Shown: positions 8,284 to 19,209, counted from the first letter of the stretch. The stretch is DNA of 64,000 nucleotides from Sphingopyxis soli (GCF_018682675.1 NZ_JAFMTR010000115.1:1-64000), one strand, 5' to 3'. Made by a program: numbers and translations. Notes: a model not told the origin generated them from the sequence alone.

Positions 8284-9222
8284 CTAGAGTGTTTTCAGCA
8301 GCGCCTCGATATCGTCCATCGAAATCACGCTGACCGTTTCGACCTCGCCGGACGCGCTGCGCTTGACCATCGGCGAGAGCACCTTGCCGCCGAACTCGAC
8401 GAACTGGCCGACGCCGATCTCCTCCATCGCGCCGACGCTTTCGCGCCAGCGGACGCGGCCGGTGACCTGTTGCACAAGCAGGTCGCGGATCGTGTCGGCG
8501 TCGCTGACCGGGCTGGCGGTGACGTTGGCGACCACGGGCACCAGCGGCGCGGCGGGCGGGCTGGCGCCGAGCGCTTCGGCCATCGCGTCGGCGGCGGGCT
8601 GCATCAGCGGGCAATGGAAGGGCGCCGACACCGGCAGCAATACGCCGCGCTTGATGCCATAATCCTTGACCAGCGCGACGGCGCGCTCGACCGCGCCCTT
8701 GTGACCCGAGATCACGACCTGCGACGGGTCATTGTCGTTGGCGACGGTGCAGACCTCGCCCTCTGCCGCGGCGTCGGCAAGCTTCTGCGCCGTCTCGATA
8801 TCGGCGCCGAGCAGCGCCGCCATCGCGCCGACGCCGACCGGCACCGCCGCCTGCATCGCCTGCCCGCGCGTCTTGAGCAGCCGCGCGGTGGTCGCGAGGT
8901 CGAAGGCGCCGGCGGCGCAGAGCGCGCTATATTCGCCGAGGCTGTGGCCCGCGACATAATCGGCCTTGGCGGCGAGCGTGACGCCGCCTTCCTTTTCCAG
9001 CACGCGCAAGGTCGCGATCGCGTTCGCCATGATCGCGGGCTGGGCATTTTCGGTAAGCGTGAGCTGGTCCTCGGGGCCCTCGCTCATCAGCTTGAAGAGA
9101 TTCTGGCCGAGCGCCTCGTCGACTTCCTGAAACACCTCGCGGGCGACCGGCGATGCATCGGCAAGCGCCTTGCCCATACCGACCGCCTGGCTGCCCTGAC
9201 CCGGAAAGATGAATGCGCGCAT
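8284..9222 (-). CDS. fabD: Malonyl-CoA-ACP transacylase
   Basis: FabD loads malonyl groups from CoA onto acyl-carrier protein for fatty-acid elongation. The 312-residue chain begins MRAFIFPGQGSQAVGMG, the family N-terminus. The nucleophile is S94 in GHSLGEY and the partner histidine is H203 in APFHCPL. The C-terminal FVEFGGKVLSPMVKR block is also typical. fabG follows after an inserted GxxExxY gene; acpP and fabF are not in the window. A REP-like palindrome lies directly upstream of the start. Confidence 0.96.
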   Translation of the reverse strand: MRAFIFPGQGSQAVGMGKALADASPVAREVFQEVDEALGQNLFKLMSEGPEDQLTLTENAQPAIMANAIATLRVLEKEGGVTLAAKADYVAGHSLGEYSALCAAGAFDLATTARLLKTRGQAMQAAVPVGVGAMAALLGADIETAQKLADAAAEGEVCTVANDNDPSQVVISGHKGAVERAVALVKDYGIKRGVLLPVSAPFHCPLMQPAADAMAEALGASPPAAPLVPVVANVTASPVSDADTIRDLLVQQVTGRVRWRESVGAMEEIGVGQFVEFGGKVLSPMVKRSASGEVETVSVISMDDIEALLKTL

Positions 9223-9235
9223 GAAATTTCCTACT

Positions 9236-9305
9236 CGTCATCCCGGCGCAAGCCGGGATCGGTTGCGTTATCACTCCAGCGATCCCGGCTTTCGCTGGGA
9301 TGACG
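9236..9305. repeat. REP-like inverted repeat
   Basis: CGTCATCCCGGCGCAAGCCG at the left end pairs with the GATCCCGGCTTTCGCTGGGA TGACG region at the right end, forming a long hairpin. Repeats of this kind (GTCATCCC...GGGATGAC) are common between genes in alphaproteobacteria. It lies between fabD and the S66 peptidase gene and could stabilise or terminate transcripts. Confidence 0.75.
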
Positions 9306-9327
9306 GAAAGAGCAAGCGCCTATTCCT

Positions 9328-10155
9328 TCACCCCGCGCGATGCAAGCCGAAGGGCACGACCTTGTTCGCTGCGTCGTGGCCGATGTCCGCCCGGCCGAGC
9401 CAGGCGATACCGCTCCGCGCGCACCAGTCGCGCGCGATATCCTCCGCCTCCATCCCGAACGGCCGGTCGTTCTCGGGCACGTCGCTGACCCGGCCGAGCC
9501 GGATGCCCGCCAGCCCGCGCGGCGCCAGATAGGTCGCGACATGGAAGAAAGCGCGGTCGAAGGCGTAGAGATATTCGCTGACCTCCTCGACGATCAGCAC
9601 ATGGCCGGTCAGGTCGGGTTCGAGCGGAGTGCCGAGCAGCATCGACAGTGTCATCAGGTTGAACGCCGCGTGCCGTGCGCCGTGCGCCAGCCCCGGCTCG
9701 CACGCGGCGGGATCGCGCGCGACGAGCCAGTCGAGCGCGCGCGCAACGGCGGCGTCGCCGCCCTCGCGGCGAATGTCGGCCACCATCGGACCGTGCGCGA
9801 CATGGTCGAAGCCGTCGCGATAGAGCGCGCCGAGCAGGTTCCCCTGATCCGAATAGCCGAGGAACGCCTTTCCGCGCGCCGCCGGAGCCATCGCCGCGAC
9901 CGCATCCTCGGCGATGCGGCACGCGCCATAGCCGCCGCGCGCGAACCAGACCGCCTCGATATCCGGCCGGTTCGCCATGTCGACGAGCGCCGCAAAGCGA
10001 TGCCCGTCCTCGCCCGCGAAATGACCGTGGACCGCGAAACATTGCGGGTCGAATTCGAGTTCGACGTCGGGATAACCGATGCTGGCGATCGCGCGCACCG
10101 CCTCGGCATCGTCGGGCAGGATGGGCGTTGAAGGGGCGACGATGCCAATACGCAT
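9328..10155 (-). CDS. LD-carboxypeptidase (muramoyltetrapeptide carboxypeptidase), family S66
   Basis: A cytoplasmic serine peptidase that trims the terminal D-Ala from recycled murein tetrapeptides. The 275-residue protein starts MRIGIVAPSTPI; longer readings back to 10326 translate the REP-like repeat and are rejected. The nucleophile is S102 in GYSDQGN, preceded by FARGGYGACR. The expected glutamate lies in VEEVSEYLYAFDR and the histidine in ADIGHDAANKVVPFG, completing the S66 Ser-Glu-His set. A MurC-like ligase is divergent on the other side of a 157-bp spacer, consistent with a murein-recycling pair. The nearest alternative in the family is microcin C7 self-immunity (MccF), which the context does not favour. 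Confidence 0.9.
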   Translation of the reverse strand: MRIGIVAPSTPILPDDAEAVRAIASIGYPDVELEFDPQCFAVHGHFAGEDGHRFAALVDMANRPDIEAVWFARGGYGACRIAEDAVAAMAPAARGKAFLGYSDQGNLLGALYRDGFDHVAHGPMVADIRREGGDAAVARALDWLVARDPAACEPGLAHGARHAAFNLMTLSMLLGTPLEPDLTGHVLIVEEVSEYLYAFDRAFFHVATYLAPRGLAGIRLGRVSDVPENDRPFGMEAEDIARDWCARSGIAWLGRADIGHDAANKVVPFGLHRAG

Positions 10156-10176
10156 GGACTGAACCAACCCCTCAAA

Positions 10177-10258
10177 CCGTTCGCATCGAGCGAAGTCGAG
10201 ATGCCCCTCGGCCTCATGCCATCCCGTGGGGTGTCTCGACTTCGCTCGACACGAACGG
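10177..10258. repeat. REP-like inverted repeat
   Basis: CCGTTCGCATCGAGCGAAGT at the left is the approximate inverse of the ACTTCGCTCGACACGAACGG end at the right, with complementary GATGCCCC and GGGGTGTC around the loop. This is another typical alphaproteobacterial intergenic palindrome. It occupies most of the spacer between two divergent murein genes, so their promoters must lie at its edges or inside it. Confidence 0.75.
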
Positions 10259-10312
10259 AAATTGGGGTGAGTGCCGGTTGCATACCCTTCTCTAAAGCCA
10301 TATCGCCCCGCC

Positions 10313-11698
10313 ATGTCGGAAAACAAATCCTATTTCTTCTGCGGCATCGGCGGGTCGGGCATGTTGCCGCTTGCGATGATCGTCGCGGCGCGCGGCGCCA
10401 GGGTCGCAGGGTCGGATCGCAGCCGCGATCAAGGGCGATCGCCGGACAAGTTCGACTGGATCGAACGGCAGGGGATTGCGCTGTTCCCGCAGGACGGGAG
10501 CGGGGTCACCGCGGGCCAGATCCTCGTCGCCTCGGCCGCGGTCGAGGACAGCGTGCCCGACATCGCCGCGGCGAACGCGCTCGGCCTGCCCCGCCTGACC
10601 CGCGCCGACCTCAACGCCGCGCTGTTCAACGAGGCGGATCGGGGCATCGGCGTCGGCGGCACCAGCGGCAAGTCGACCGTCACCGGCATGATCGGCTGGA
10701 TCCTCGAAAGCGCGGGCGGCAGACCGACGGTGATGAACGGCGCGGTGATGCGCAATTTCGCCAGCGACACAATGCCATTCGCAAGCGCGCTCGTCGGGGA
10801 CGCCGCCACCTATGTCAGCGAAGTCGATGAAAGCGACGGATCGATCGCGCTTTACCGGCCCGACGTTGCGGTGGTCACCAACATCAGCCTCGACCACAAG
10901 AGCCTCGAAGAGCTCCACCAGCTCTTCGGCGACTTCGCAGGCAAGGCACGGATCGCCGTGGTCAACACCGATGACGCGGAATCGGCGCCGTTGCTCGCGG
11001 GCGCCAATGTCGCCACCTTCGGCTTCGCCGAAACGGCGCACGTGCATGGCAGCGACTTCGAAGCGCTTCCCGAGGGGTGCCGCTTTACGGTGACCGTCGA
11101 AAACACGGCACACGCCGCCGCCCTGCGGATGCCCGGCCGCCACAATGCCGCCAATGCCCTCGCCGCGATCGCCGCGACCCGCGCGGCGGGCGTTCCCGTC
11201 GCAGAGGCGGTGGCGGCGCTCGCAAGCTTCGCGGGCCTCGCGCGTCGCTATGAGGTGCTGGGGCAGGCGAACGACGTCACTGTGATCGACGATTTCGCGC
11301 ACAATCCCGACAAGGTGGCCGCGACCCTCGCCGCGGTCGCCGAACTGCCCGGCCGCGCCCTGCTCTTCTTCCAGCCGCATGGCTATGGCCCGCTCCGCCA
11401 GATGGGCGCCGAACTCGCGGCGAGCTTTGCGACAGGGATGCGGAGCGGCGACAAGCTCTACGTCAGCGATCCCGTCTATTTCGGCGGCACCGTCGACCGC
11501 AGCGTCGGCAGCGAAAAGCTCGTCGCCGATATCGTCGCAGGCGGCGGCGATGCGGTGCATCTCGCCACCCGCGCCGAATGCGGCGCGGCGATGCTGGATG
11601 AAGCAAAGCCCGGCGACCGCATCCTGATCCTCGGCGCGCGCGACGACACGCTGACCGAATTCGGGCGCGAGTTGCTGGAAAAGCTCGGCCAAGCTTGA
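10313..11698 (+). CDS. MurC/Mpl-like Mur ligase
   Basis: An ATP-dependent amide-bond ligase of the Mur family, 461 residues. The N-terminal UDP-binding Rossmann part reads YFFCGIGGSGMLPLA, the P-loop is GVGGTSGKSTVTG with K120, and EVDESDGS and NISLDHK follow as in MurC. I start it at MSENKSYFF (10313); an upstream in-frame ATG at 10271 lies inside the repeat-rich spacer. The protein is MurC-like rather than a textbook Mpl, because it lacks the GICGTFMGGLA-type N-terminus. Its pairing with an LD-carboxypeptidase suggests a recycling or peptide-ligating role, possibly reuse of the murein tripeptide. The usual MurC would be expected in the dcw cluster beyond the left edge. Confidence 0.85.
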   Translation: MSENKSYFFCGIGGSGMLPLAMIVAARGARVAGSDRSRDQGRSPDKFDWIERQGIALFPQDGSGVTAGQILVASAAVEDSVPDIAAANALGLPRLTRADLNAALFNEADRGIGVGGTSGKSTVTGMIGWILESAGGRPTVMNGAVMRNFASDTMPFASALVGDAATYVSEVDESDGSIALYRPDVAVVTNISLDHKSLEELHQLFGDFAGKARIAVVNTDDAESAPLLAGANVATFGFAETAHVHGSDFEALPEGCRFTVTVENTAHAAALRMPGRHNAANALAAIAATRAAGVPVAEAVAALASFAGLARRYEVLGQANDVTVIDDFAHNPDKVAATLAAVAELPGRALLFFQPHGYGPLRQMGAELAASFATGMRSGDKLYVSDPVYFGGTVDRSVGSEKLVADIVAGGGDAVHLATRAECGAAMLDEAKPGDRILILGARDDTLTEFGRELLEKLGQA

Positions 11699-11722
11699 TT
11701 TCCGCGCGCGAATCTGTATAGG
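11695..11722 (+). promoter_or_regulatory. Putative rpsF operon promoter
   Basis: TTGATT at 11695-11700 and TATAGG at 11717-11722 are separated by 16 bp. They lie at the very end of the upstream ligase gene and precede the ribosomal-protein operon by about 135 bp, leaving room for a structured leader. Confidence 0.45.
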
Positions 11723-11732
11723 CGCGCTCATC

Positions 11733-11761
11733 CGGGGCGAGGCCACGTTGCCATCGCCCCG
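11733..11761 (+). ncRNA. Leader hairpin before rpsF (possible attenuator or r-protein leader)
   Basis: CGGGGCGA pairs perfectly with TCGCCCCG across a 13-nt loop that can itself close by GGC/GCC, followed by GTTTGCTTTG. It could end read-through from the upstream gene or be part of an autoregulatory S6:S18 leader; many bacteria carry such a leader in front of rpsF. A downstream CCGGACGACAGCCGGAGGGG element contains repeated CCG triplets, which are important in known S6:S18 sites. The match is only suggestive. Confidence 0.35.
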
Positions 11762-11856
11762 TTTGCTTTGCACCAATACGCAAAGCCGGACGACAGCCGG
11801 AGGGGTTTCGCGATTGGCGCGGAATCAGCGATCGGCCAAATCGAAGGACGCAAACC

Positions 11857-12222
11857 ATGCCGTTTTACGAGCATGTCTTTATCGCGCGTCAGGACCTGAG
11901 CCAGGCTCAGGTCGATGCGCTCGCCGAAGGTGTCGCGGGCATCGTGACCGAATATAAGGGTCAGGTCCACAAGACCGAAACCTGGGGTCTCAAGCAGCTC
12001 GCGTACAAGATCGCGAAGAACCGCAAGGGTCATTATGTGATGGTGTCGGCCGAAGTGTCGGGCGAAGCCATCGCCGAGATCGAGCGTCAGGCGTCGATCA
12101 ACGAAGATATCATCCGCTGGCTCACCATCAAGGTCGACGAACTCGAAAAGGGTCCGTCGGTGATGATGCGCAAGCAGGAACGCCGCGGCGGCCGTGGCCG
12201 TGACCGCGACGGCGAAGAATAA
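11857..12222 (+). CDS. rpsF: 30S ribosomal protein S6
   Basis: A 121-residue component of the small-subunit platform, which binds 16S rRNA together with S18. The sequence [20 protein letters not shown] and the [20 protein letters not shown] core are typical of S6. The C-terminus is Arg/Gly/Asp-rich ([13 protein letters not shown]), a frequent alphaproteobacterial extension. rpsR follows after 11 bp and rplI after that, the conserved operon order. Confidence 0.98.
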   Translation: MPFYEHVFIARQDLSQAQVDALAEGVAGIVTEYKGQVHKTETWGLKQLAYKIAKNRKGHYVMVSAEVSGEAIAEIERQASINEDIIRWLTIKVDELEKGPSVMMRKQERRGGRGRDRDGEE

Positions 12223-12233
12223 GGATAACGACA

Positions 12234-12458
12234 ATGGCACGACCCTTTTTCCGCCGCCGCAAGACCTGCCCCTTCAGCGCGAAGGACGCACCGGTCATCG
12301 ATTTCAAGGACGTCCGCCTGCTCCAGGGTTACCTGTCGGAGCGCGGCAAGATCGTCCCGTCGCGGATCACCGCGGTGTCCACCAAGAAGCAGCGCGAGCT
12401 GGCGAAGGCGATCAAGCGCGCCCGCCACATCGGCCTGCTCCCCTACATTGTGAAGTAA
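12234..12458 (+). CDS. rpsR: 30S ribosomal protein S18
   Basis: A 74-residue basic protein that pairs with S6 on the 30S platform. The core [50 protein letters not shown] is nearly canonical. An N-terminal [10 protein letters not shown] segment carries a single Cys. It sits between rpsF (11 bp upstream) and rplI (13 bp downstream), so it is in the middle of the operon. Confidence 0.98.
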   Translation: MARPFFRRRKTCPFSAKDAPVIDFKDVRLLQGYLSERGKIVPSRITAVSTKKQRELAKAIKRARHIGLLPYIVK

Positions 12459-12471
12459 GGAGCGCGGACCG

Positions 12472-13098
12472 ATGGAAATCATCCTGCTCGAACGTATCGA
12501 GAAACTGGGCGGTATCGGCGATGTCGTCACCGTCAAGAACGGCTTTGCCCGCAACTTCCTGTTGCCCAACAACAAGGCGCTGCGCGCAAACGAAGCCAAC
12601 CGCAAGCTGTTCGAAGCGAACCGCTCGAAGATCGAGGCCGACAACGCCGAACGCCGCACCGCCGCCGAAGGCCATGCCAAGGATGTCGACGGCAAGCAGG
12701 TCGTCCTGATCCGTCAGGCGTCGAACACCGGCCAGCTCTATGGCTCGGTTTCGGTGCGCGACATCGTCGACGCGCTGGTCGAGGACGGCGCCGCGACCAT
12801 CACCAAGGCGATGGTCGAGCTCGAACGCCCGATCAAGTCGCTCGGCCTGTTCGACGTCAAGGTGAAGCTGCACCCCGAAGTCGTCGTGACCGTTCAGGTC
12901 AACGTCGCGCGCTCGCCGGACGAGGCCGAGATGCAGAAGCAGGGCATCGACGTGATCGCCGCCATGTTCGAGGAAGAACAGGCCGAAGCGGTCGCCTCGG
13001 CCCTCGAGCCCGACAGCGAAGACGAGTTCCAGGACGCCACGCCCCCGTCGGAGCTGGCTGCCGAAGCGCCCGCCGCGGGCGAAGGCGAGGAAGCCTGA
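12472..13098 (+). CDS. rplI: 50S ribosomal protein L9
   Basis: A large-subunit protein that binds 23S rRNA near the L1 stalk. The N-terminal domain MEIILLERIEKLGGIGDVVTVKNGFARNFLLP is diagnostic, followed by the long connecting helix and C-terminal domain. At 208 residues it is longer than the usual ~150 because of an acidic, Ala/Glu-rich C-terminal extension from about residue 175, a pattern common in sphingomonads. An intrinsic terminator follows 28 bp after the stop and closes the operon. Confidence 0.98.
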   Translation: MEIILLERIEKLGGIGDVVTVKNGFARNFLLPNNKALRANEANRKLFEANRSKIEADNAERRTAAEGHAKDVDGKQVVLIRQASNTGQLYGSVSVRDIVDALVEDGAATITKAMVELERPIKSLGLFDVKVKLHPEVVVTVQVNVARSPDEAEMQKQGIDVIAAMFEEEQAEAVASALEPDSEDEFQDATPPSELAAEAPAAGEGEEA

Positions 13099-13126
13099 GC
13101 CTCCCTCGCCTCTCGCAAGAGACAGG

Positions 13127-13160
13127 AAAGGCCTCGGGACAAGGTTCCGGGGCCTTTTTC
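13127..13160 (+). terminator. Rho-independent terminator of rpsF-rpsR-rplI
   Basis: AAAGGCCTCGG pairs with CCGGGGCCTTT (one G-T wobble), followed by a T-rich tract (CCTTTTTCTTT). It lies just after rplI and before the convergent pterin dehydratase gene. Confidence 0.85.
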
Positions 13161-13201
13161 TTTGCCGGCAGAACCGGGCTGGGCCGAACCCCGCCCCCTG
13201 C

Positions 13202-13489
13202 CTAAAGCAAAGCCTCGATCGCTTCGGCCAGCGCGACGTCCCGTTCCGACAGTCCTTCTGCGTCATGCGTCGTCAGCAATATGTCGACCCGATTATAGAC
13301 GTTCGACCATTCGGGATGATGGTCCATTTTCTCGGCGATGATCGCGACGCTCGCCATGAAGCCGAACGCCTGCGCGAAATCGTCGAACCTGAACCGGCGG
13401 GTGATGCCGTCGCGCACCGGCTCGTGGGTCCATTCGGGAAAGCGCGCGAACAGCGCCGCGCGCTGCGCATCGTCGAGTTTCCGTACCAT
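13202..13489 (-). CDS. phhB: Pterin-4a-carbinolamine dehydratase
   Basis: This enzyme dehydrates 4a-hydroxytetrahydrobiopterin formed by aromatic amino-acid hydroxylases so that the pterin can be reused. The 95-residue chain matches the family length. The active-site signature is [17 protein letters not shown] near residues 54-70, with the paired histidines at 57-58. I chose [14 protein letters not shown] as the start; the frame continues upstream only by translating antisense of the metallopeptidase gene. phhA and folE are both in this window, so the complete hydroxylase cofactor cycle may be encoded here, although not in one operon. Confidence 0.92.
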   Translation of the reverse strand: MVRKLDDAQRAALFARFPEWTHEPVRDGITRRFRFDDFAQAFGFMASVAIIAEKMDHHPEWSNVYNRVDILLTTHDAEGLSERDVALAEAIEALL

Positions 13490-13541
13490 CGCATTTTCTC
13501 CCGCTGGTAAAGGCCGAGCCGCCGCCATAAGGAAGGGCGCG

Positions 13542-13970
13542 ATGAGCGACAAGAGTGCCACGACCCGACTTCCGCCCGGCTGGACCGGAACCGCTCCCGA
13601 CGCCGATGCGATCTTCGCGATGGCCGAGGCGGCGCTCGAGACCTTGCCCGCCGTCTTCAAGCCGCACATCCGCGACGTCGTGATCGAGATTGCGGAATTC
13701 GCCGACGACGAGACGCTCGCCTCGCTCGATATCGAGCATCCCTATGACCTCACCGGCCTTTACGAAGGTCGCCCGCTGACCGAGCGCAGCATCGACCACA
13801 GCGGCGGGATGCCCGACCGGGTGACGCTCTATCGCATCCCCATTCTCGTCGAATGGATCGAGGGCGGCGAGCGCCTCGACTGGCTGGTGCGCCATGTGCT
13901 GATCCACGAGATCGGCCATCATTTCGGCTTTTCCGACGACGATATGCACGCGCTGGAAGACATGGCGTGA
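13542..13970 (+). CDS. Small metallopeptidase-family protein (zincin-like)
   Basis: A 142-residue protein with the zinc signature HEIGHHFG at residues 122-129, preceded by [12 protein letters not shown] and [11 protein letters not shown] blocks typical of the DUF1025-type zincin-like family. Substrate and role are not established for the family. The ATG at 13542 has GGAAGGG eight or so bases before it. The ccmA GTG overlaps its TGA (GTGA), so it is translationally coupled to the haem-exporter genes, an arrangement I would expect to be conserved among relatives. Confidence 0.88.
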   Translation: MSDKSATTRLPPGWTGTAPDADAIFAMAEAALETLPAVFKPHIRDVVIEIAEFADDETLASLDIEHPYDLTGLYEGRPLTERSIDHSGGMPDRVTLYRIPILVEWIEGGERLDWLVRHVLIHEIGHHFGFSDDDMHALEDMA

Positions 13971-14551
13971 CGGAGCTTTTGCGGCTCGACGGCGTGGCGT
14001 GCATCCGCGGCGACCGGCTAGTGTTCGAGGGGCTGTCGCTGGCGCTGGGCCGCGGCGAAGCGCTGTGGCTGCGCGGACCGAACGGCGCCGGCAAGTCGAG
14101 CCTGATCCGGCTCGCCGCGGGGCTGCTGCGGCCCGCTGCCGGCACGGTGACACGCCGCGAGCGCATCGCGCTGATCGACGAGGCCGCAGCGCTCGATACC
14201 GAGCTGCCGCTGCGCAAGGCGCTCGATTTCTGGGCGCGGGTCGATACCGTCGACGGTCCTGCCGTGACGCGCGCGATGGACGACATGGCGCTGGCTTCGC
14301 TCGCCGAAGTGCCGGTCTCGATGCTCTCGACCGGCCAGCGCAAACGCGCCGCGATGGCGCGGGTCATCGCCAGCTGCGCGCCGATCTGGCTGCTCGACGA
14401 ACCCGCCAACGGCATGGACGATGCCGCGCAGGCGCGGTTGGTCGCGGGAATCGCGAAGCATCGCGCCAACGGGGGCGCGGTGTTGCTCGCCTCGCACTTC
14501 GCCCTCGGCATTTCCGATCTGGCCGAAATCGACATGGGCGCGTTCGTATGA
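13967..14551 (+). CDS. ccmA: Haem exporter ATP-binding protein CcmA
   Basis: The ATPase of the CcmABCD complex used in system I cytochrome c maturation, where it drives release of holo-CcmE. The 194-residue ABC domain has Walker A GPNGAGKSS (K43), the signature LSTGQRKRAAMARV and Walker B WLLDEPANGMDD. It starts with GTG overlapping the stop of the metallopeptidase gene, and its own TGA overlaps the ccmB ATG. ccmC and later genes are not next to it, so the cluster is split in this genome. Confidence 0.93.
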   Translation: MTELLRLDGVACIRGDRLVFEGLSLALGRGEALWLRGPNGAGKSSLIRLAAGLLRPAAGTVTRRERIALIDEAAALDTELPLRKALDFWARVDTVDGPAVTRAMDDMALASLAEVPVSMLSTGQRKRAAMARVIASCAPIWLLDEPANGMDDAAQARLVAGIAKHRANGGAVLLASHFALGISDLAEIDMGAFV

Positions 14552-15195
14552 CGGCGCTCATCGCCCTGTTCTGGCGCGACCTGCGCCGCGCGTGGGGCAG
14601 CGGGGCGTTGTGGCTGCCGGTCGTCTTCTTTCTGCTCGTCGCGACCGCCTTTCCCTTTGCGGTCGGGCCCGACGCGCCGCTGCTCGCACGGACCGGCGGC
14701 GGGATGATGTGGGTCGCGGCGCTGCTCGCCGCGCTGCTCCCGATCGACCGGCTCGTGCGCCCCGATCGCGAGGCGGGGGTGCTCGACCAGCTGGCGGTGC
14801 GCGGCTTCGCCGACGAGGCGGTCGCGGCGGTGAAGATTGCCGCCCACGCCATCGGCTTCGGCCTGCCCTTACTCGTCGCGCTGCTGCCCGCCGCCGCGCT
14901 GCTGGCGCAGGATGCGACGCGGGTGCAGACGCTCGCCACGGGCCTTGCCGTCGCGATCCCGGCGCTCGCCTCGCTCGCGGTGCTCAGCGCAGCGCTGACC
15001 GCCAACCTCAAGGGCGGCAGCGCGATCGGCGGCCTGCTCGTTCTGCCGCTGGCGGTACCGATGCTGATCTTCGGCGCGGGGATGCTCGACCCCTCGGGGC
15101 GCGGCGCGATGAAGCTGCTTGGCGCGGCGAGCCTGCTGCTGACAGTGATCGGCCCCTTCGCGGCGGGCGCGGCGCTCAGGGGTTTGCGCGAATAG
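14548..15195 (+). CDS. ccmB: Haem exporter membrane protein CcmB
   Basis: The permease partner of CcmA, 215 residues with about six transmembrane segments. It begins MTALIALFWRDLRRAWGSGALWLPVVFFLLVA, the CcmB family style of an amphipathic start followed by a first helix. Internal blocks such as LAALLPIDRLVRPDREAGVLDQL and GGLLVLPLAVPMLIFGAG match the family. The ATG overlaps the ccmA stop. It is the last gene of the operon and converges with folE, 9 bp away. Confidence 0.93.
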   Translation: MTALIALFWRDLRRAWGSGALWLPVVFFLLVATAFPFAVGPDAPLLARTGGGMMWVAALLAALLPIDRLVRPDREAGVLDQLAVRGFADEAVAAVKIAAHAIGFGLPLLVALLPAAALLAQDATRVQTLATGLAVAIPALASLAVLSAALTANLKGGSAIGGLLVLPLAVPMLIFGAGMLDPSGRGAMKLLGAASLLLTVIGPFAAGAALRGLRE

Positions 15196-15204
15196 CGCCG
15201 ACGA

Positions 15205-15801
15205 TCAATATCCCATCAGCGCGAGCACTTCCTTGCGGCTGCGCTCGTCGTCGAGGAAGCAGCCGAGCAGGCGGCTGGTGACCATTCCCACGCCCGGCGT
15301 GCGGACGCCGCGCCCGGTCATGCAGCCATGCTGCGCATCGATCACCACCGCAACGCCGTGCGGATGCAAATTGTCCCAGATGCATTTGGCGACCTCGGCG
15401 GTCAGCCGCTCCTGCACCTGCAGGCGCCGCGCGAAGCCGTTGAGCACGCGCGCGAGCTTCGAAATGCCGACGACCCGGTCGCGCGGCAGATAGGCGATCG
15501 ACGCCTTGCCGGTGATCGGCGCCATATGGTGTTCGCAATGCGACTGGAACGGAATGTCGCGCAGCATCACGATCTCGTCATAGCCGCCGACCTCCTCGAA
15601 GGTGCGCGACAGATGGATCGCCGGATCTTCGGCATAGCCCTGGCAATATTCGAGCCACGCGCGCGCCACGCGCCGCGGCGTGTCAACCAGGCCTTCGCGG
15701 GTCGGGTCGTCGCCGGCCCATTCGATCAGCGTGCGCACCGCCCCCAGCACCTCGTCCGGGACCACGGGCTTGCCGTCGGCGCCCAGTTCCACCTTTGCCA
15801 T
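15205..15801 (-). CDS. folE: GTP cyclohydrolase I
   Basis: This enzyme converts GTP to 7,8-dihydroneopterin triphosphate, the first step of folate and tetrahydropterin synthesis. The zinc and active-site motif FQSHCEHHMAP is present, together with SKLARVLNGFARRLQVQERLT and the C-terminal QHGCMTGRGVRTPG. I start at MAKVELGADG (15801, 198 residues), which has a GGCAGGGTGG ribosome-binding region. The alternative ATG at 15837 adds 12 residues and has no clear ribosome-binding site. The product could also supply the pterin cofactor of the PhhA encoded near 47.7 kb. Confidence 0.95.
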   Translation of the reverse strand: MAKVELGADGKPVVPDEVLGAVRTLIEWAGDDPTREGLVDTPRRVARAWLEYCQGYAEDPAIHLSRTFEEVGGYDEIVMLRDIPFQSHCEHHMAPITGKASIAYLPRDRVVGISKLARVLNGFARRLQVQERLTAEVAKCIWDNLHPHGVAVVIDAQHGCMTGRGVRTPGVGMVTSRLLGCFLDDERSRKEVLALMGY

Positions 15802-15896
15802 CCACCCTGCCTTCACTGTTGCATCAATGCCGCACATTTCGGCGCGAAGCGCGCGATGCGCAACCCCGGCACGGCAATAATTTGTCGACCCCGGCC

Positions 15897-15982
15897 AAGT
15901 TTACGTTGCGGAATCTGCGCTTTTTCCATTTCGGGACTCGCCTGAATTTCTGCCAATTTTTCCGCGAACAAGTGACTTGACG
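15897..15982 (+). promoter_or_regulatory. Putative TBDR promoter and upstream elements
   Basis: TTTACGTTGCGGAA lies at 15900-15913, TGCCAATTTTTCCGCG at 15951-15966, and a -35-like TTGACG at 15977-15982. The TTGACG is the left arm of a perfect TTGACG-CTTT-CGTCAA palindrome. The same ordered elements occur upstream of the convergent TBDR near 21.95 kb, which supports a functional promoter. The -10 is not clear. Confidence 0.45.
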
Positions 15983-16009
15983 CTTTCGTCAACTCGGCGC
16001 ACCTTCGAG

Positions 16010-16230
16010 GCATTACAGAGTTCGCTCAAGCGGGCCGTAATCCGGAGATGCCGGCGTACTTCCCCGACGCCGGTGGGAGAGGACGATGACCAGCCTTGCT
16101 GGCAAAGCGGGATACACGCAGGCACTTGGCCTTTCAGGCCCGGTGCCTTTTGCATGTCTGGTCTCAGCCCCTCCCCTTTAAGCACAATTGAGTTTGGGCG
16201 GCCCGCCAGCGCGGGCTCGAAAAAGGGAGG
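16010..16230 (+). ncRNA. Structured 5' leader with intrinsic terminator (candidate cis-regulatory RNA)
   Basis: A hairpin at 16050-16074 (CCGGCGT/ACGCCGG) and another at 16090-16102 (CCAGC/GCTGG) precede an intrinsic terminator at 16120-16151. The leader segment CGGGCC at 16031-16036 is complementary to GGCCCG at 16137-16142 in the terminator's 3' arm, a possible antiterminator pairing. CCTCCCCTTT at 16170-16179 can pair with the Shine-Dalgarno AAAGGGAGG at 16222-16230. I could not match it to the cobalamin, glycine, TPP, FMN or SAM riboswitch cores that I know. This leader and the promoter elements fill the 435-bp gap between folE and the receptor. Confidence 0.45.
16120..16151 (+). terminator. 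Intrinsic terminator inside the TBDR leader
   Basis: AGGCAC pairs with GTGCCT, and inside it GGCCT pairs with AGGCC around a 3-nt loop; four Ts follow. It lies 80 bp before the receptor start codon on the same strand, so it would attenuate the receptor unless relieved. No T-run exists on the other strand, so it does not serve folE. Confidence 0.65.
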
Positions 16231-16236
16231 ATGTTG

Positions 16237-19188
<2,952 letters not shown>

Positions 19189-19209
19189 CCCTGCGCACCG
19201 CGTAAACAA

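Noticed and set aside
9236..10258. CRISPR-like repeats
   Set aside because: The two palindromic segments differ in sequence, occur once each and have no regular spacers; they are REP-like intergenic palindromes.
16010..16150. Cobalamin, glycine, TPP, FMN or SAM riboswitch in the TBDR leader
   Set aside because: The conserved core sequences I know for these classes are not found, so I report only an unassigned structured leader.
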